A stretch of DNA of 64,000 nucleotides, taken from positions 62,001 to 126,000 of the forward strand of contig NZ_DASTAT010000126.1 in NCBI RefSeq assembly GCF_035712445.1, written 5' to 3'. Below the pieces are notes generated by a model, which made no database searches, was not told the origin of the DNA, and saw only the letters and a list, made by a program, of their open reading frames with translations. The number at the start of each line of letters is the position of its first letter. Positions within the stretch are counted from its first letter, which is position 1. Position numbers and translations under genes: made by a program. This document shows positions 43,031 through 52,040 of this stretch, piece after piece. This DNA is from Oligoflexus sp. (GTDB lineage: Bacteria > Bdellovibrionota_B > Oligoflexia > Oligoflexales > Oligoflexaceae).

Positions 43031-44809
43031 TCAGGGACTCTCAAAAACCACGGGCACCTTACAAAAGGCCTGCACATCAATCAATCCCCGATCGGTGATC
43101 TTCAGACTGGGGATAACCGGAAGCGCCAAAAATGAAAGCTGGAGGAAGGGTTCGCTCAGAACGCAGCCGATGCTTCGCGCCAGGGCCTTGAGCCCGCGGA
43201 GCGCATGGGCCACCGCGTCCGGACTGCTATCAGTCATGAGGCCGGCAATCGGCAGCGCGAGCCGAGCCTCTTCGCCCCGGTCCGAACGCACCACGATGCC
43301 ACCGTCGATGCGGATCAGGTCCTCGATGGCCGCCAGGATCAGCTCATCATGAGACCCGACCGCAATGATGTTATGCGAATCGTGATTGATGCTGGTCGCG
43401 ATCGCACCGCGTTTGATGCCAAAGCCCTGGACCAGCGCAGTAGACCTGTAACCGCGCTGATGATGGCGTTCCAGAACGGTGATCTTAAGAATGTCGCGAG
43501 CGGGATCGGCCTGCACCTTCCCCTGCGAAACGTTCAGCGTCGCCTGCGTTTCCCGGGTCAGGATCTGCTGCGGAATCACTTCGATGATGCGAACCCGCGC
43601 TTCCGATCCAGAGGCCGGGATCACAAGATCCTGGAGCCGCGGCGCGGGCAGATTCAAATTTTTGCGCGCGCCCGTGGGCAGCGGGGAACGCTGTTTTTTC
43701 AGCTCGGCCGCGTTCACGGTGTGACCGCGTTTGATCACCGTTTTCAAACGCATGCCGTCACGCCAGTGCTCGCCCTTGGGTTCGATTAAACAGATATCGG
43801 CCAGATATCCGGGAGCAAGGGCTCCCCTATCATGCAGACCATAGAGCCTTGCGGTCGCGTAACTGGCCGCGCGGAAAATATCCGCGGGATGCTTTTCGCT
43901 TTGCAGGGCTTTATTGATGATGAAACTGATGTGGCCTTCTTCGAGGATATCGAGCGGGTTGCGATCGTCGCTGCAAAGACCCACGGTGGATGAGGAGTAG
44001 GCATCGAGCAAAGGCAGAAGGGCATCGGCATCCTTTGCGCAGGAGCCTTCACGAATCAGGACATGAATGCCCTTGCTCAGTTTTTCACGGGCTTCCGCGA
44101 GGCTCGTGCTTTCATGGCAGCTATGAATCCCCGCGACGGCATAGGCGTTCAGATCCTTGCCGCTGAGTCCTGGACAGTGGCCATCCAAACGGAGCGCGTG
44201 ATAATCCATGATCTTTTGCATGATGTCCGCATCGCGATGCAGAAGACCGGGAAAGTTCATCATTTCCGCAAGGCCCAGAACGCGCGGATGCCCCACGAGA
44301 CTGCGAATATCCGCCGCTTTCAAGGTCGCGCCGCTGGATTCGAATTCGAGTTCGGGATTGGTGCTGGGGACGCAGCTCGGGACCATCACGTGAATATCGA
44401 TCAGAAGATCATTCACTGCGTCGAGCGCCCAATGAATGCCCTCCATTCCCAGGACATTGGCGATCTCATGCGGATCCCAGATCGCCGTCGTGGTCCCGCT
44501 TGGAAGGGCGGCTTCCTGAAAACGCGCAGGAGTCATGAGACTGCTTTCGACGTGCACATGACTATCGATAAAGCCCGGCACCGCATAAAGGCCCTGGGCG
44601 TCCAGGACTTTGTCCCCTTCATAATCCTCGCCCACACCCACGATCATGCCCCCGGCAATCGCAAGGTCGCCGGTGCGGAATTGTCCGGAAAAAACATCCA
44701 GCCACTGGGCGTTACGGATGACAAGCGGGACTTTTTTTTCGCCCCGGGCATAGGCGATGGCTTCGCCCAGAGCCGCGGCATCGGGGAATGTTGATTTGCG
44801 ATGATTCAT
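43031..44809 (-). CDS. ade: Adenine deaminase
   Basis: A 592-residue amidohydrolase converting adenine to hypoxanthine and ammonia. The metal motif DSHVHVESSLMTP, DPHEIANVLG, VPSTNPELE (family CVPAT-type segment), DGHCPGLSG, HESTS and LCSDDRNP are the Ade-family order. The C-terminal NHDSHNIIAVG is also typical. ATG 44809 has GGAGG 8 bases upstream; the longer TTG start has none. It heads an operon with ackA and a TruC-like gene. Confidence 0.95.
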   Translation of the reverse strand: MNHRKSTFPDAAALGEAIAYARGEKKVPLVIRNAQWLDVFSGQFRTGDLAIAGGMIVGVGEDYEGDKVLDAQGLYAVPGFIDSHVHVESSLMTPARFQEAALPSGTTTAIWDPHEIANVLGMEGIHWALDAVNDLLIDIHVMVPSCVPSTNPELEFESSGATLKAADIRSLVGHPRVLGLAEMMNFPGLLHRDADIMQKIMDYHALRLDGHCPGLSGKDLNAYAVAGIHSCHESTSLAEAREKLSKGIHVLIREGSCAKDADALLPLLDAYSSSTVGLCSDDRNPLDILEEGHISFIINKALQSEKHPADIFRAASYATARLYGLHDRGALAPGYLADICLIEPKGEHWRDGMRLKTVIKRGHTVNAAELKKQRSPLPTGARKNLNLPAPRLQDLVIPASGSEARVRIIEVIPQQILTRETQATLNVSQGKVQADPARDILKITVLERHHQRGYRSTALVQGFGIKRGAIATSINHDSHNIIAVGSHDELILAAIEDLIRIDGGIVVRSDRGEEARLALPIAGLMTDSSPDAVAHALRGLKALARSIGCVLSEPFLQLSFLALPVIPSLKITDRGLIDVQAFCKVPVVFESP

Positions 44810-44899
44810 CCAGGGGGCCTCCAACCTCAGTTCACATGCTTCCTAACATAGCACAGGATTGGAAAACTCCCTTTTCAAAATCACGCCGGCCGGGTTCCC

Positions 44900-45673
44900 T
44901 TATTCGTCTTCGGAAGCGGGCGCAGGTTCGGATACAGCCTCAGGCGCAAGATCCGTAATGGACGCCAGCACAACATGCAGGGTGATATCACCGCAGGTAA
45001 TCTTGCCTGTCCCATTGCCAATATCAACCAGCGTGCAGCTGATTCCGGCAGGTCCCGCAGGCCCGCGTTCCCCTTGCGCTCCGCGGGGTCCTTCATCACC
45101 CGCAGGTCCAGGAGCGCCAGCAGGTCCACGGGGTCCTTCATCACCGGCGGGACCAGGAAGTCCGCGCGGACCCACGTCGCCCTTATCACCCTTGTCACCT
45201 TTAGGACCGGCAGGGCCAGCGTAACCGGGATATCCCATGGGGCCTATGTCGCCTTTAGGACCGGCAGGACCCGCGGGACCTGAAGGACCTTTGGCACCCA
45301 CTTCGCCTTTATCGCCTTTATCACCCTTCTCACCTTTTGTACCGGCAGGGCCTGCGGGACCTGTTTCGCCCTTGTCGCCTTTATCGCCCTTCTCACCTTT
45401 TGCACCGGCAGGACCAGCAGGACCGGCAGGACCTGCTTCACCCTTGTCGCCTTTGTCACCTTTCGGACCTGGTGCTCCTTGCCAACCGCTATCGCCTTTA
45501 TCACCCTTGTCACCTTTGGGACCCTTTTCACCCGGATCGCCTTTATCGCCTTTGGGCCCCTGCGGACCGGGAGGTCCAGGATAGGTGCGCACGCTGTTGC
45601 CTTCAGCAAGAGCTGAGGATCCGAGACTGCAAAACATAAGTACGGACACGAAAGTGTACGAAAGTACTTTCAC
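44900..45673 (-). CDS. Exported collagen-like protein
   Basis: This 257-residue protein has a signal peptide (cleavage near ALA, residue 23), then an uninterrupted run of 59 Gly-X-Y triplets (residues 33-209) rich in GDK, GEK and GPA, then a 47-residue C-terminal domain with a Cys pair (ISCTL, KITCGD) and an acidic tail. KGD/KGE charge pairs stabilise bacterial collagen triple helices, so a trimeric rod outside the cell is likely. No anchor is visible. The GTG start has GGAG 6 bases upstream. The repeat codons are uniform, suggesting slippage-prone expansion. Confidence 0.92.
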   Translation of the reverse strand: MKVLSYTFVSVLMFCSLGSSALAEGNSVRTYPGPPGPQGPKGDKGDPGEKGPKGDKGDKGDSGWQGAPGPKGDKGDKGEAGPAGPAGPAGAKGEKGDKGDKGETGPAGPAGTKGEKGDKGDKGEVGAKGPSGPAGPAGPKGDIGPMGYPGYAGPAGPKGDKGDKGDVGPRGLPGPAGDEGPRGPAGAPGPAGDEGPRGAQGERGPAGPAGISCTLVDIGNGTGKITCGDITLHVVLASITDLAPEAVSEPAPASEDE

Positions 45674-45816
45674 TTCAAACTCCAGGTAAGGTTAGGGAGC
45701 CATCGTACAGCAAATAAAAACAAATGAAAATTTCCAATGTGACAGGAAAATGCGCCGCAGTATGCGTCGCCGAAAAACTCAGGTTGCAAGGGAAAATAAG
45801 GGGTTTAAGCGAGGCG

Positions 45817-45837
45817 GGAGACCCTGCGCGGGTCTCT
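45817..45837 (-). terminator. GC-rich hairpin after the fibrinogen-like gene
   Basis: A 7-bp perfect stem plus a G-U pair (45818-45824 with 45830-45836, 5-base loop) lies 36 bases after the stop of the minus-strand fibrinogen-like gene. There is no T-tract. It separates that operon from the collagen-like gene downstream. Confidence 0.45.
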
Positions 45838-45872
45838 GATCTCAGCAGAACTCAGTCTGATGCATTCTGCTG

Positions 45873-46703
45873 TCACCGTATCCAGACACGATGCAGCGTA
45901 TCAAACATGAAATCGTTCGTTCCGTAATCACATTCCCAGGCCTGCTGACTCGGCTCCGCGCGCACGCTCCACATACGCGCCGGCGTATCGACCTCAGTCT
46001 TGCCGAAGGTATTGTAGGTGAGCGTAACATCAAGTCGATCCACTTCCGCCCTATCCATGGCAGCAGGCAGAAGGGCGGTGTGATCGCTCATCGGAACAAA
46101 GGCATTGCCAATATTCGCGCAACTGCCGCGCCCCAGCTGAACCGCGGATATGCAGTCGGCATCCGCCGTTTTAAAATGCATGATGCGCGTGTTTTCTGAC
46201 GAGCGGCACTGAAAGCGCAGCTCACGGAAACCCGTAAGCGAGCGCAGCAGTTCATTCCCTGCATGCCCCCAGAATTCCGGCTCAAGGGACTCATCACGAC
46301 CGAGGCTATCGCTGCCCAATAAAGGCAGACTATCTAGACGCACGACCAATTCCGGATTCGTGGCGGCCCGGTGATTATAGTTCAAAATCAAGGTCCAGCC
46401 GCCGCCGTCTGTGTCCATGTCACACGAGGCCGCAACGGCTTTGTCAGCATCCGCGCCCAAGGGATAAATACTGTAAATAGCGCTGGGCAGAGCAGGATCC
46501 GCTTTTTTCAAAGCCAGACAATCCCTCGGATAAAAAATCTCCTGCGCCGGAGCCTCGGGTGCTTCATAAGCAGGCAGCGCCGCCTCAGCCTCGGCCTCAT
46601 GCACAGGAGCCAAAGCCTTTTCATCCGGCACATGAGGCTGCTTTCTGTCCTGACAGGCCGGCAGCGGCACAAGGATGAAAGTGCTCAAAAGCAGGCGCTT
46701 CAT
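45873..46703 (-). CDS. Lipoprotein with fibrinogen-like domain
   Basis: A 276-residue lipoprotein (signal ending ILVPLPAC, lipobox LPAC), an Ala/Glu/Pro linker, then a fibrinogen-C-like segment. PRDCLALKKADP...YSIYP followed by ASCDMDTDGGGWTLILNY is the start of the FBG fold. Later Cys residues could form disulfides. Such domains bind glycans or proteins in animals and occur in a few bacteria, so adhesion is inferred. The start overlaps the stop of the VWA gene (ATGA) and has its own GGAAG. Confidence 0.85.
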   Translation of the reverse strand: MKRLLLSTFILVPLPACQDRKQPHVPDEKALAPVHEAEAEAALPAYEAPEAPAQEIFYPRDCLALKKADPALPSAIYSIYPLGADADKAVAASCDMDTDGGGWTLILNYNHRAATNPELVVRLDSLPLLGSDSLGRDESLEPEFWGHAGNELLRSLTGFRELRFQCRSSENTRIMHFKTADADCISAVQLGRGSCANIGNAFVPMSDHTALLPAAMDRAEVDRLDVTLTYNTFGKTEVDTPARMWSVRAEPSQQAWECDYGTNDFMFDTLHRVWIR

Positions 46704-48823
46704 GGCACGCTTCCTTTGTACTCAAGTCCGACCTGGGCTGTTGGGTCCAAAGGCGTGGGAAAGGTGAAGGTCGCGCCTTCGCGTTTATAGATCACGGTGG
46801 GAACCCCGTTGATCCACACTGTCCATTGACCAGCTTCGGGATTTTTCACAGCAGCCAGGGTAAATTCGCTGCGAGGCTCGTAATATTGGTAATGAACCAC
46901 GAATTCCGTTCGAGTCCTGACTCCGCAGCGGCTGATCAGCTGATCACCTTCGACCTCAAGCCCGGCCCCGAAAAGGCAAGGACTGCCTTCCCAATCCAGC
47001 TGAGCACTCCCGGGAATCGGCACATGACCGAGCGAGAATGTGCGCATGCGGGCATCAGGCACCTGATAGCGAAGCGTCAGGGTTTTACCGGGCCGATGCA
47101 CGGCGGCCGGGATTGTAAAGACACCGGCGTTTTCGGTGAAGGGCAAAGGTAAAGTTCCATCCATGATCTGATAATCACTTCCGTCCGCAGTCAGCGGCAG
47201 TGCATAGCTCAGCTGCGGCCCCACACGGCGCGTCCAGCTCATTTGAATGACGGCACCATAGGAAGGCGCGGGATCCATCGTAATTTCAAGGCCGCGCGCG
47301 TCCACGGCATAGGCTTCAGTAGGCTGGCCATTGACGGTGACTTCCAGAGAATCATCCACGGCCGGGGACGCAAGGCTGAACGTTCGCGTCAAAGGTCTAT
47401 CCGCGGCATAGTTCACGCGCACCTGAGCATCGGCAGGCGGCATGTCTTCGAATTCGAGGACTTTGCCATTCTCACGGTAATGCCGTGCGGGAAGGATTTC
47501 GCCATTGATGCGAACCTCGACGGTGCCCGCCGCGGGTTTTTCCGTCAGTGTCACAGTCTTCCAAAGCGCCTGACCGGCCACCTGATAATCCGCAATCAGC
47601 CTGGCTCCGGCAGGCGGCTCGTGCCCTGCGGAAAAGCGTATCGTTCTTTCATCCAGGCTGTATTCACTCGCATCAAGGACGCGCTCGCTGGCGTTGCTCA
47701 AAACGAGCTTCAGCCTCAGACTGCCAGGCAAGGGTTTTTCTTTCAGTTCGAATTCGCTGCCTAAAAGAATGGCAATGTTATCCGAGATTCGATTCAAGGT
47801 CGTCTTGTAACTCGCGTCACAGATATTTCCATGGTTCACCATGCCCTGGGCTTTGTAATCGACGAGGCGCTGATACTGAAGACCGACGTTGGGCGAGGTC
47901 TGACAGGGACTGGATGGGGGTGAGAAAATGCCGTAAAAACCGGCATTTTTGCCAATTTCGCGGCCGAGCGTGCCTTCGACATACTGAATCAGATAGTTTT
48001 CGTTTTCCGCCACGCTGCCCCGGCAGTCCGCACCGTCCGCGCTGCAGTTGTCTTCATCCGATACGATCAGGACGGCAACCGATGCATAAGACCGGAGCCA
48101 GGGACGCGCGGGACACGAAAGCCCCACCACCGATTGCAGGATGCCCTGCTCATTGGAATCACCCGATGTACCGGCGAGCACCGCAAGGCGGAATTTTTCG
48201 GCGGCATCGGCTTCTGTGGAGCGAATCACTTTCATATCGCACTGCGGTTCGCCGTTCTCCATCACCGCCGTCGTTGAAATCACACCGATCTGCCAGTCGC
48301 TGTTCCCAAGCGAGGCCACGAGCTCGTGCATCTTGTCGCTCAGGTTCCTCTGTTCTTCGGTCATCGAGATGCTGTTGTCGATCACGACGAGTATATCGAC
48401 CGAACCCTTTTTAGCCTGCTGATCGAAGACATCCTGCCGTCCCTGGATGGGGCGTCCCTGCTGAAAGTTTTCCGTGCGATCATCGCGCGGCACCTGCTGA
48501 TAGACCTGCCTCTGCTCCTGAAAAATATCCTTCAGCTCAAATTCCGTGCTGATCAACTGCGTATTTATCGTAAAGCGAAACGAATCAGGCACAACATCCG
48601 CTGCGGGAAAGACGCCCATCAGCGTTCCTGTTTCCATGCCCACCTGCGTTGGAAGTGTACCTTCCCGACCTTCCAGAGGCGCGACCGAGGCATCTGCTTC
48701 AAAAATAGGCGTTTGACCTTCGGGAGTGGAGCCCCGAAATTTTCTGTCACCGCAGGCGGACAGGTGGAGGAGAGGAAGAAGCACAAGGAATCGGCACGTT
48801 TTTGCGTTCAGAACATGAACCAC
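46700..48823 (-). CDS. VWA-domain lipoprotein with about six C-terminal beta repeats
   Basis: This 707-residue protein has a lipoprotein signal (VLLPLLHLSAC, lipobox LSAC), a von Willebrand A domain with the MIDAS motif DNSIS (in ILVVIDNSISM) and ALIVSDEDNC, then about six repeats of 50-60 residues. The repeats typically open with TFSL or TVTL, continue with a VxVNG turn and end with VxYxxD. They resemble tandem beta-sandwich or stalk modules. GTG is the start because GGGAG lies 6 bases upstream. It is the first gene of a coupled pair with the fibrinogen-like lipoprotein; a surface ligand-binding complex is inferred. Confidence 0.88.
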   Translation of the reverse strand: MVHVLNAKTCRFLVLLPLLHLSACGDRKFRGSTPEGQTPIFEADASVAPLEGREGTLPTQVGMETGTLMGVFPAADVVPDSFRFTINTQLISTEFELKDIFQEQRQVYQQVPRDDRTENFQQGRPIQGRQDVFDQQAKKGSVDILVVIDNSISMTEEQRNLSDKMHELVASLGNSDWQIGVISTTAVMENGEPQCDMKVIRSTEADAAEKFRLAVLAGTSGDSNEQGILQSVVGLSCPARPWLRSYASVAVLIVSDEDNCSADGADCRGSVAENENYLIQYVEGTLGREIGKNAGFYGIFSPPSSPCQTSPNVGLQYQRLVDYKAQGMVNHGNICDASYKTTLNRISDNIAILLGSEFELKEKPLPGSLRLKLVLSNASERVLDASEYSLDERTIRFSAGHEPPAGARLIADYQVAGQALWKTVTLTEKPAAGTVEVRINGEILPARHYRENGKVLEFEDMPPADAQVRVNYAADRPLTRTFSLASPAVDDSLEVTVNGQPTEAYAVDARGLEITMDPAPSYGAVIQMSWTRRVGPQLSYALPLTADGSDYQIMDGTLPLPFTENAGVFTIPAAVHRPGKTLTLRYQVPDARMRTFSLGHVPIPGSAQLDWEGSPCLFGAGLEVEGDQLISRCGVRTRTEFVVHYQYYEPRSEFTLAAVKNPEAGQWTVWINGVPTVIYKREGATFTFPTPLDPTAQVGLEYKGSVP

Positions 48824-48970
48824 AAGGAACTCCCTTCCTAGGATCTGAAGGGATTTCAGTTTGCCACTCGGGATGGGCGGAAATTTGAAATCCCTTCCGT
48901 TTCCCAAGGTTCGCGCTGCTCATTTTGCCAGCAAAATCAGCCGCGGAGACCAGGACCCACATACTGTAGG

Positions 48971-48994
48971 CGTGGCTCATATCGGCGAGCCACG
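48971..48994 (-). terminator. Hairpin after the PEP-linker protein gene
   Basis: A perfect 8-bp stem with an 8-base loop (48971-48978 with 48987-48994) lies 39 bases past the stop of the minus-strand gene at 49033 and about 150 bases before the VWA gene. It has no T-tract. The rest of the 209-base gap shows no gene and should hold the VWA promoter. Confidence 0.45.
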
Positions 48995-49032
48995 GCTTAC
49001 CTTGAGTTGGAAGGAAGAACGCGCGTGAGGTT

Positions 49033-49788
49033 TTACGTGTGATCGTAGACCTGCACATGAATAAGGCAGCTCTTTCCTTCCGGACCACTTAAAACAACAC
49101 GGGCCTGGCGGAAGGACGAAATCTCATCAAGACGGAAGATGCCGGGCTTGTTCGGCAAAGGGCGCGCCTTGGTGAAGACGCCCTGACGCAAGATACCGGC
49201 CTCATCCACACGCACGTCCTTGCAGTCGTCTGGAATGCTGATCGAGAGGTCGCGGGCATAGTAAGCGGAATTCAGCTGCAGGTTGCCCTGCTTGTTCGCG
49301 CCACCCGGAAAGTTCAAAGTTCCGGCATCCATCCAGACCCCGGGCAGCTCCGGTTCGGGCTCGGGCTGTGGCTCAGGCTCGGGCTGAGGTTTCGGTTCCG
49401 GCTGCGGCGCGGGCGTGGCGGGATCACGCAGAGTCACGAGCGAGATTTCGCAAACCTGTCCAGGGGACGCCGTCTCAAAATTGAACTTGATGCTGTAGGT
49501 CTCGCGGTCCTTGGTTGTGAAAACCGAACCATCATAGGCAGCCGGATCCCAGGCCGAACCTCCGGGATACCACACGGCCACGTTCATGCTGAAATTGCGA
49601 CAGTTGAGCGTCGGGGTGTAGAAGATTTGAAAGGGGCTGATATTCTGCGGTTTCGGCAGTTGATAGTCATAATACGAGCTGCCAAAGGGCAGGCGAAGAT
49701 TCAAGGTCACAACTTCCCAGGTCTGGGCGGCATAAGCTGAGGACGCAGCGGTGAAAGCGAGAAACGTCGCCGCAAGGATTCGTAGCAT
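49033..49788 (-). CDS. Exported two-part protein with Pro-Glu-Pro linker
   Basis: This 251-residue protein has a signal peptide (to about residue 20, SAYAA). Its first beta-rich domain (about 22-122, with Cys in LNCRNF and QVCEIS) and second domain (about 152-251, with Cys in DDCKDV and KSCLIH) are joined by a P-x-P-E-P-rich linker (PQPEPKPQPEPEP type). Each domain has one Cys pair. The family is not recognised; the layout suits a secreted or periplasm-spanning binding protein. AGGA precedes the ATG. It lies upstream of the VWA gene on the same strand, so it may belong to the surface cluster. Confidence 0.75.
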   Translation of the reverse strand: MLRILAATFLAFTAASSAYAAQTWEVVTLNLRLPFGSSYYDYQLPKPQNISPFQIFYTPTLNCRNFSMNVAVWYPGGSAWDPAAYDGSVFTTKDRETYSIKFNFETASPGQVCEISLVTLRDPATPAPQPEPKPQPEPEPQPEPEPELPGVWMDAGTLNFPGGANKQGNLQLNSAYYARDLSISIPDDCKDVRVDEAGILRQGVFTKARPLPNKPGIFRLDEISSFRQARVVLSGPEGKSCLIHVQVYDHT

Positions 49789-49879
49789 CGGGGATGTCCT
49801 TCATCATCAGTTTGTTAAATTTGTTTCCACTTGAATAGCGGGACGTTCCATCCGCTGTCAACACAATTAACGTGAAGCG

Positions 49880-50887
49880 TCAGCGCGCGGGCGCACGCAA
49901 ACGCGACAAAGGAAACTGAAGCCGTTCGAGCATCTGCCCGCGGCCATCCCGCAGCTGCAGCGAAATCTCCCAGGGATCCGTCGGATTTTTGCTGCGAACG
50001 AGTTCGATCATTCCAAACTGCTGCGTGGTATGCGCATGGGTTCCGGGATAGCGCAAGCGATTGCGTTCACTCACGGCGTCATCACCCAAGGGATCAGTCA
50101 TGCCGCTCGATGTCAGATCATGAATGGGATAGGGCACAGCTGAGCTGGGCAGCACCGAGATTTCCCCAAGGTGACGATCACCGCTGACAAAGACCACGCC
50201 TTCGGCTCTGGTTTGCGCGATCAGCTGCAGCAGGCGCTGGGATTCCTGCGGAAAATTCTGCCATTTTTCATAAGGATGATCGGACGCGAGGAATTGAATG
50301 CTGCTCGCGATGATGCGAAGGTCGGCGCTTTGCTTCAGCTGGTATTCCAGCCAATCCCACTGCGCAGCGCCGAGGATGGTTCCGCTTCCCCCCGAATCCA
50401 AGGGACTTCGGAAATAGCGTGTATCGAGAAGGATCGTCTGAATCCGCAGGCCGTCTATCGTCCGCAGATCAGCATGATAAACCCCTTCGCGCTGACGCCG
50501 TGGAGAATCTTCCGGCACTTCGAAGAAATCGAGGAAGATATCCTGCGACTGAACTTTCATCGGGTATTCACGTCCGGCATCGTTGCGGCCGTAATCATGG
50601 TCGTCCCATGTGGCGAGGATGGGAACGCGGCGACGGAAGCGCTCGAAACCGGGCTGCGCTCCCAGCTGTTTATATTTTTCCCGCAGCACGGCCGGATCTT
50701 CGGTGTCTCCGTAAATGTTATCGCCGATGAAAAGAAACGTATCAGGACTCTGTGCTTCGATGGCTGTCCAAATCGTCTGCTCACGATCCTGCTTCGCGCA
50801 GGATCCAAAAGCGATACGGATGTCGGCGTGCAGGGTCGCGGCGGGGATAAGCAGCAGAGGCAAAGCCCAGCGAATCCAGGTATGCAT
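49880..50887 (-). CDS. PhoD-like metallophosphatase, exported
   Basis: A 335-residue alkaline phosphatase-D-like enzyme. After a signal peptide (to about residue 21) it shows FGSCAKQD, FIGDNIYGD, TWDDHDYGRND, LLDTRYFRS and a late VSGDRHLGE, the metal-binding order of the PhoD family. It acts outside the cytoplasm on phosphomonoesters or phosphodiesters; relatives also cleave cell-wall teichoic acid or phospholipids. AAGGAG lies 6 bases before the ATG. Confidence 0.92.
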   Translation of the reverse strand: MHTWIRWALPLLLIPAATLHADIRIAFGSCAKQDREQTIWTAIEAQSPDTFLFIGDNIYGDTEDPAVLREKYKQLGAQPGFERFRRRVPILATWDDHDYGRNDAGREYPMKVQSQDIFLDFFEVPEDSPRRQREGVYHADLRTIDGLRIQTILLDTRYFRSPLDSGGSGTILGAAQWDWLEYQLKQSADLRIIASSIQFLASDHPYEKWQNFPQESQRLLQLIAQTRAEGVVFVSGDRHLGEISVLPSSAVPYPIHDLTSSGMTDPLGDDAVSERNRLRYPGTHAHTTQQFGMIELVRSKNPTDPWEISLQLRDGRGQMLERLQFPLSRLRAPAR

Positions 50888-51032
50888 GGAAACTCCTTTC
50901 CTTTTTTATCGAACTTGACATTTCAAGCAGCAGAGTAAAGCGCGAATGGAAAGAAAAGATGAAGACGCGGTGAAAGCTCTTGTCGGATGCCGGGAAAACA
51001 GGGATCATGGTATAAAAAGCCAAGGACTCCTT

Positions 51033-52040
51033 ATGTATGGTTACCTGCTTCGCCGGCTCCTTCTGGTGCCTGTGACCGTGCTGGGTCTCACTCTTCTGAT
51101 CTTTTCCATCACGCGCTTTCTGCCCGGCGGCCCTTTGGATCGGCATCTGGCCCAGGAAGCGGCCCAGGCCAGTAAAATGCCCATGCCCTCGCTCAGCGAG
51201 GATCAGCTGCTCGGTTTGAAACGCTACTATGGAATGGATGAGCCCCTGCTCAAAGCCTATGGCTTATGGCTCCTTGCGCTTGTAAAAGGGGATCTCGGCA
51301 CCTCCCTTCGCTATCAGGAACCTGTCTGGCAGCTGATGCGGGACCGCCTTCCGGTGTCGCTGCTCTTTGGGCTGGCGAGTCTTTTTTCCAGCTATGGGCT
51401 TTGCATCGTCCTTGGCTTGATCTGCGCTTATAAGCCCGGACATATTTTAGTGCGTGGCCTGCAGGGGCTTTTGCTTCTCTTCAATGCCATACCCTCTTCG
51501 ATCATGGCCATGCTGCTTTTTTTCCTGGTGGCTACGAAAGGCTATTTTCCCCTGGGTGGACTGACCAGCGAAAATTTTTCGGACCTGAATGCCTGGGAAA
51601 AATTTCAGGACCTGCTGGCCCATGCCACCCTTCCCCTTGTCGCCTACTGCGCGCATCATCTTGCCATTCTCACCTTTATTTTAAGGGATGGACTGCAGGA
51701 TGAACTCGCCGGCGAGGCCGTGCGCATGGCAAGGGCCAAGGGCGCGAGCACGGGTGAGGCCTTGGTTTTCCACGCGCTGCCACTGGCGATCATTCCGATC
51801 ATCAGTCAGATCGGTCATCAAATCAGTCTGGTTCTGGCCGGCTCGTTTTTGATTGAGCGGATTTTCAACCTGAATGGATTTGGCCTTCTCAGTTTTGAAG
51901 CCTTGCATGAGCGCGATTATCCTCTGGTCATCGGGCTTTTGACGGTGGCCGGCCTTCTGCATATCCTGGGCAATCTACTGTCCGATCTTTGCCTTGGTTG
52001 GGCCGAGCCGCGAATTCGGCTGTATGGAGAGCGCCGATGA
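51033..52040 (+). CDS. YejB/DppB-type ABC transporter permease
   Basis: A 335-residue permease of peptide/microcin importers. The N-terminus YLLRRLLLVPVTVLGLTLLIF is typical of OppB/DppB/YejB, and the EAA loop is VRMARAKGASTGEALVFHALPLAIIPI. About six membrane helices are present. The ATG at 51033 is chosen from AAGGA 6 bases upstream; the longer frame is a read-through. It overlaps the next permease by ATGA. The pairing with a YejE-like partner points to the Yej branch. Confidence 0.9.
   Translation: MYGYLLRRLLLVPVTVLGLTLLIFSITRFLPGGPLDRHLAQEAAQASKMPMPSLSEDQLLGLKRYYGMDEPLLKAYGLWLLALVKGDLGTSLRYQEPVWQLMRDRLPVSLLFGLASLFSSYGLCIVLGLICAYKPGHILVRGLQGLLLLFNAIPSSIMAMLLFFLVATKGYFPLGGLTSENFSDLNAWEKFQDLLAHATLPLVAYCAHHLAILTFILRDGLQDELAGEAVRMARAKGASTGEALVFHALPLAIIPIISQIGHQISLVLAGSFLIERIFNLNGFGLLSFEALHERDYPLVIGLLTVAGLLHILGNLLSDLCLGWAEPRIRLYGERR

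Noticed and set aside
45237..45584. Plus-strand Pro/Leu/Ser-rich repeat frame across the collagen region
   Set aside because: It is the complement of Gly-X-Y codons and has no start signals; the minus-strand product has a signal peptide and a Cys-containing tail.
44900..45673. Regular short repeats suggesting a CRISPR array
   Set aside because: The periodicity is 9 bases of Gly-X-Y codons in an open frame; there are no spacer-repeat alternation and no cas genes.
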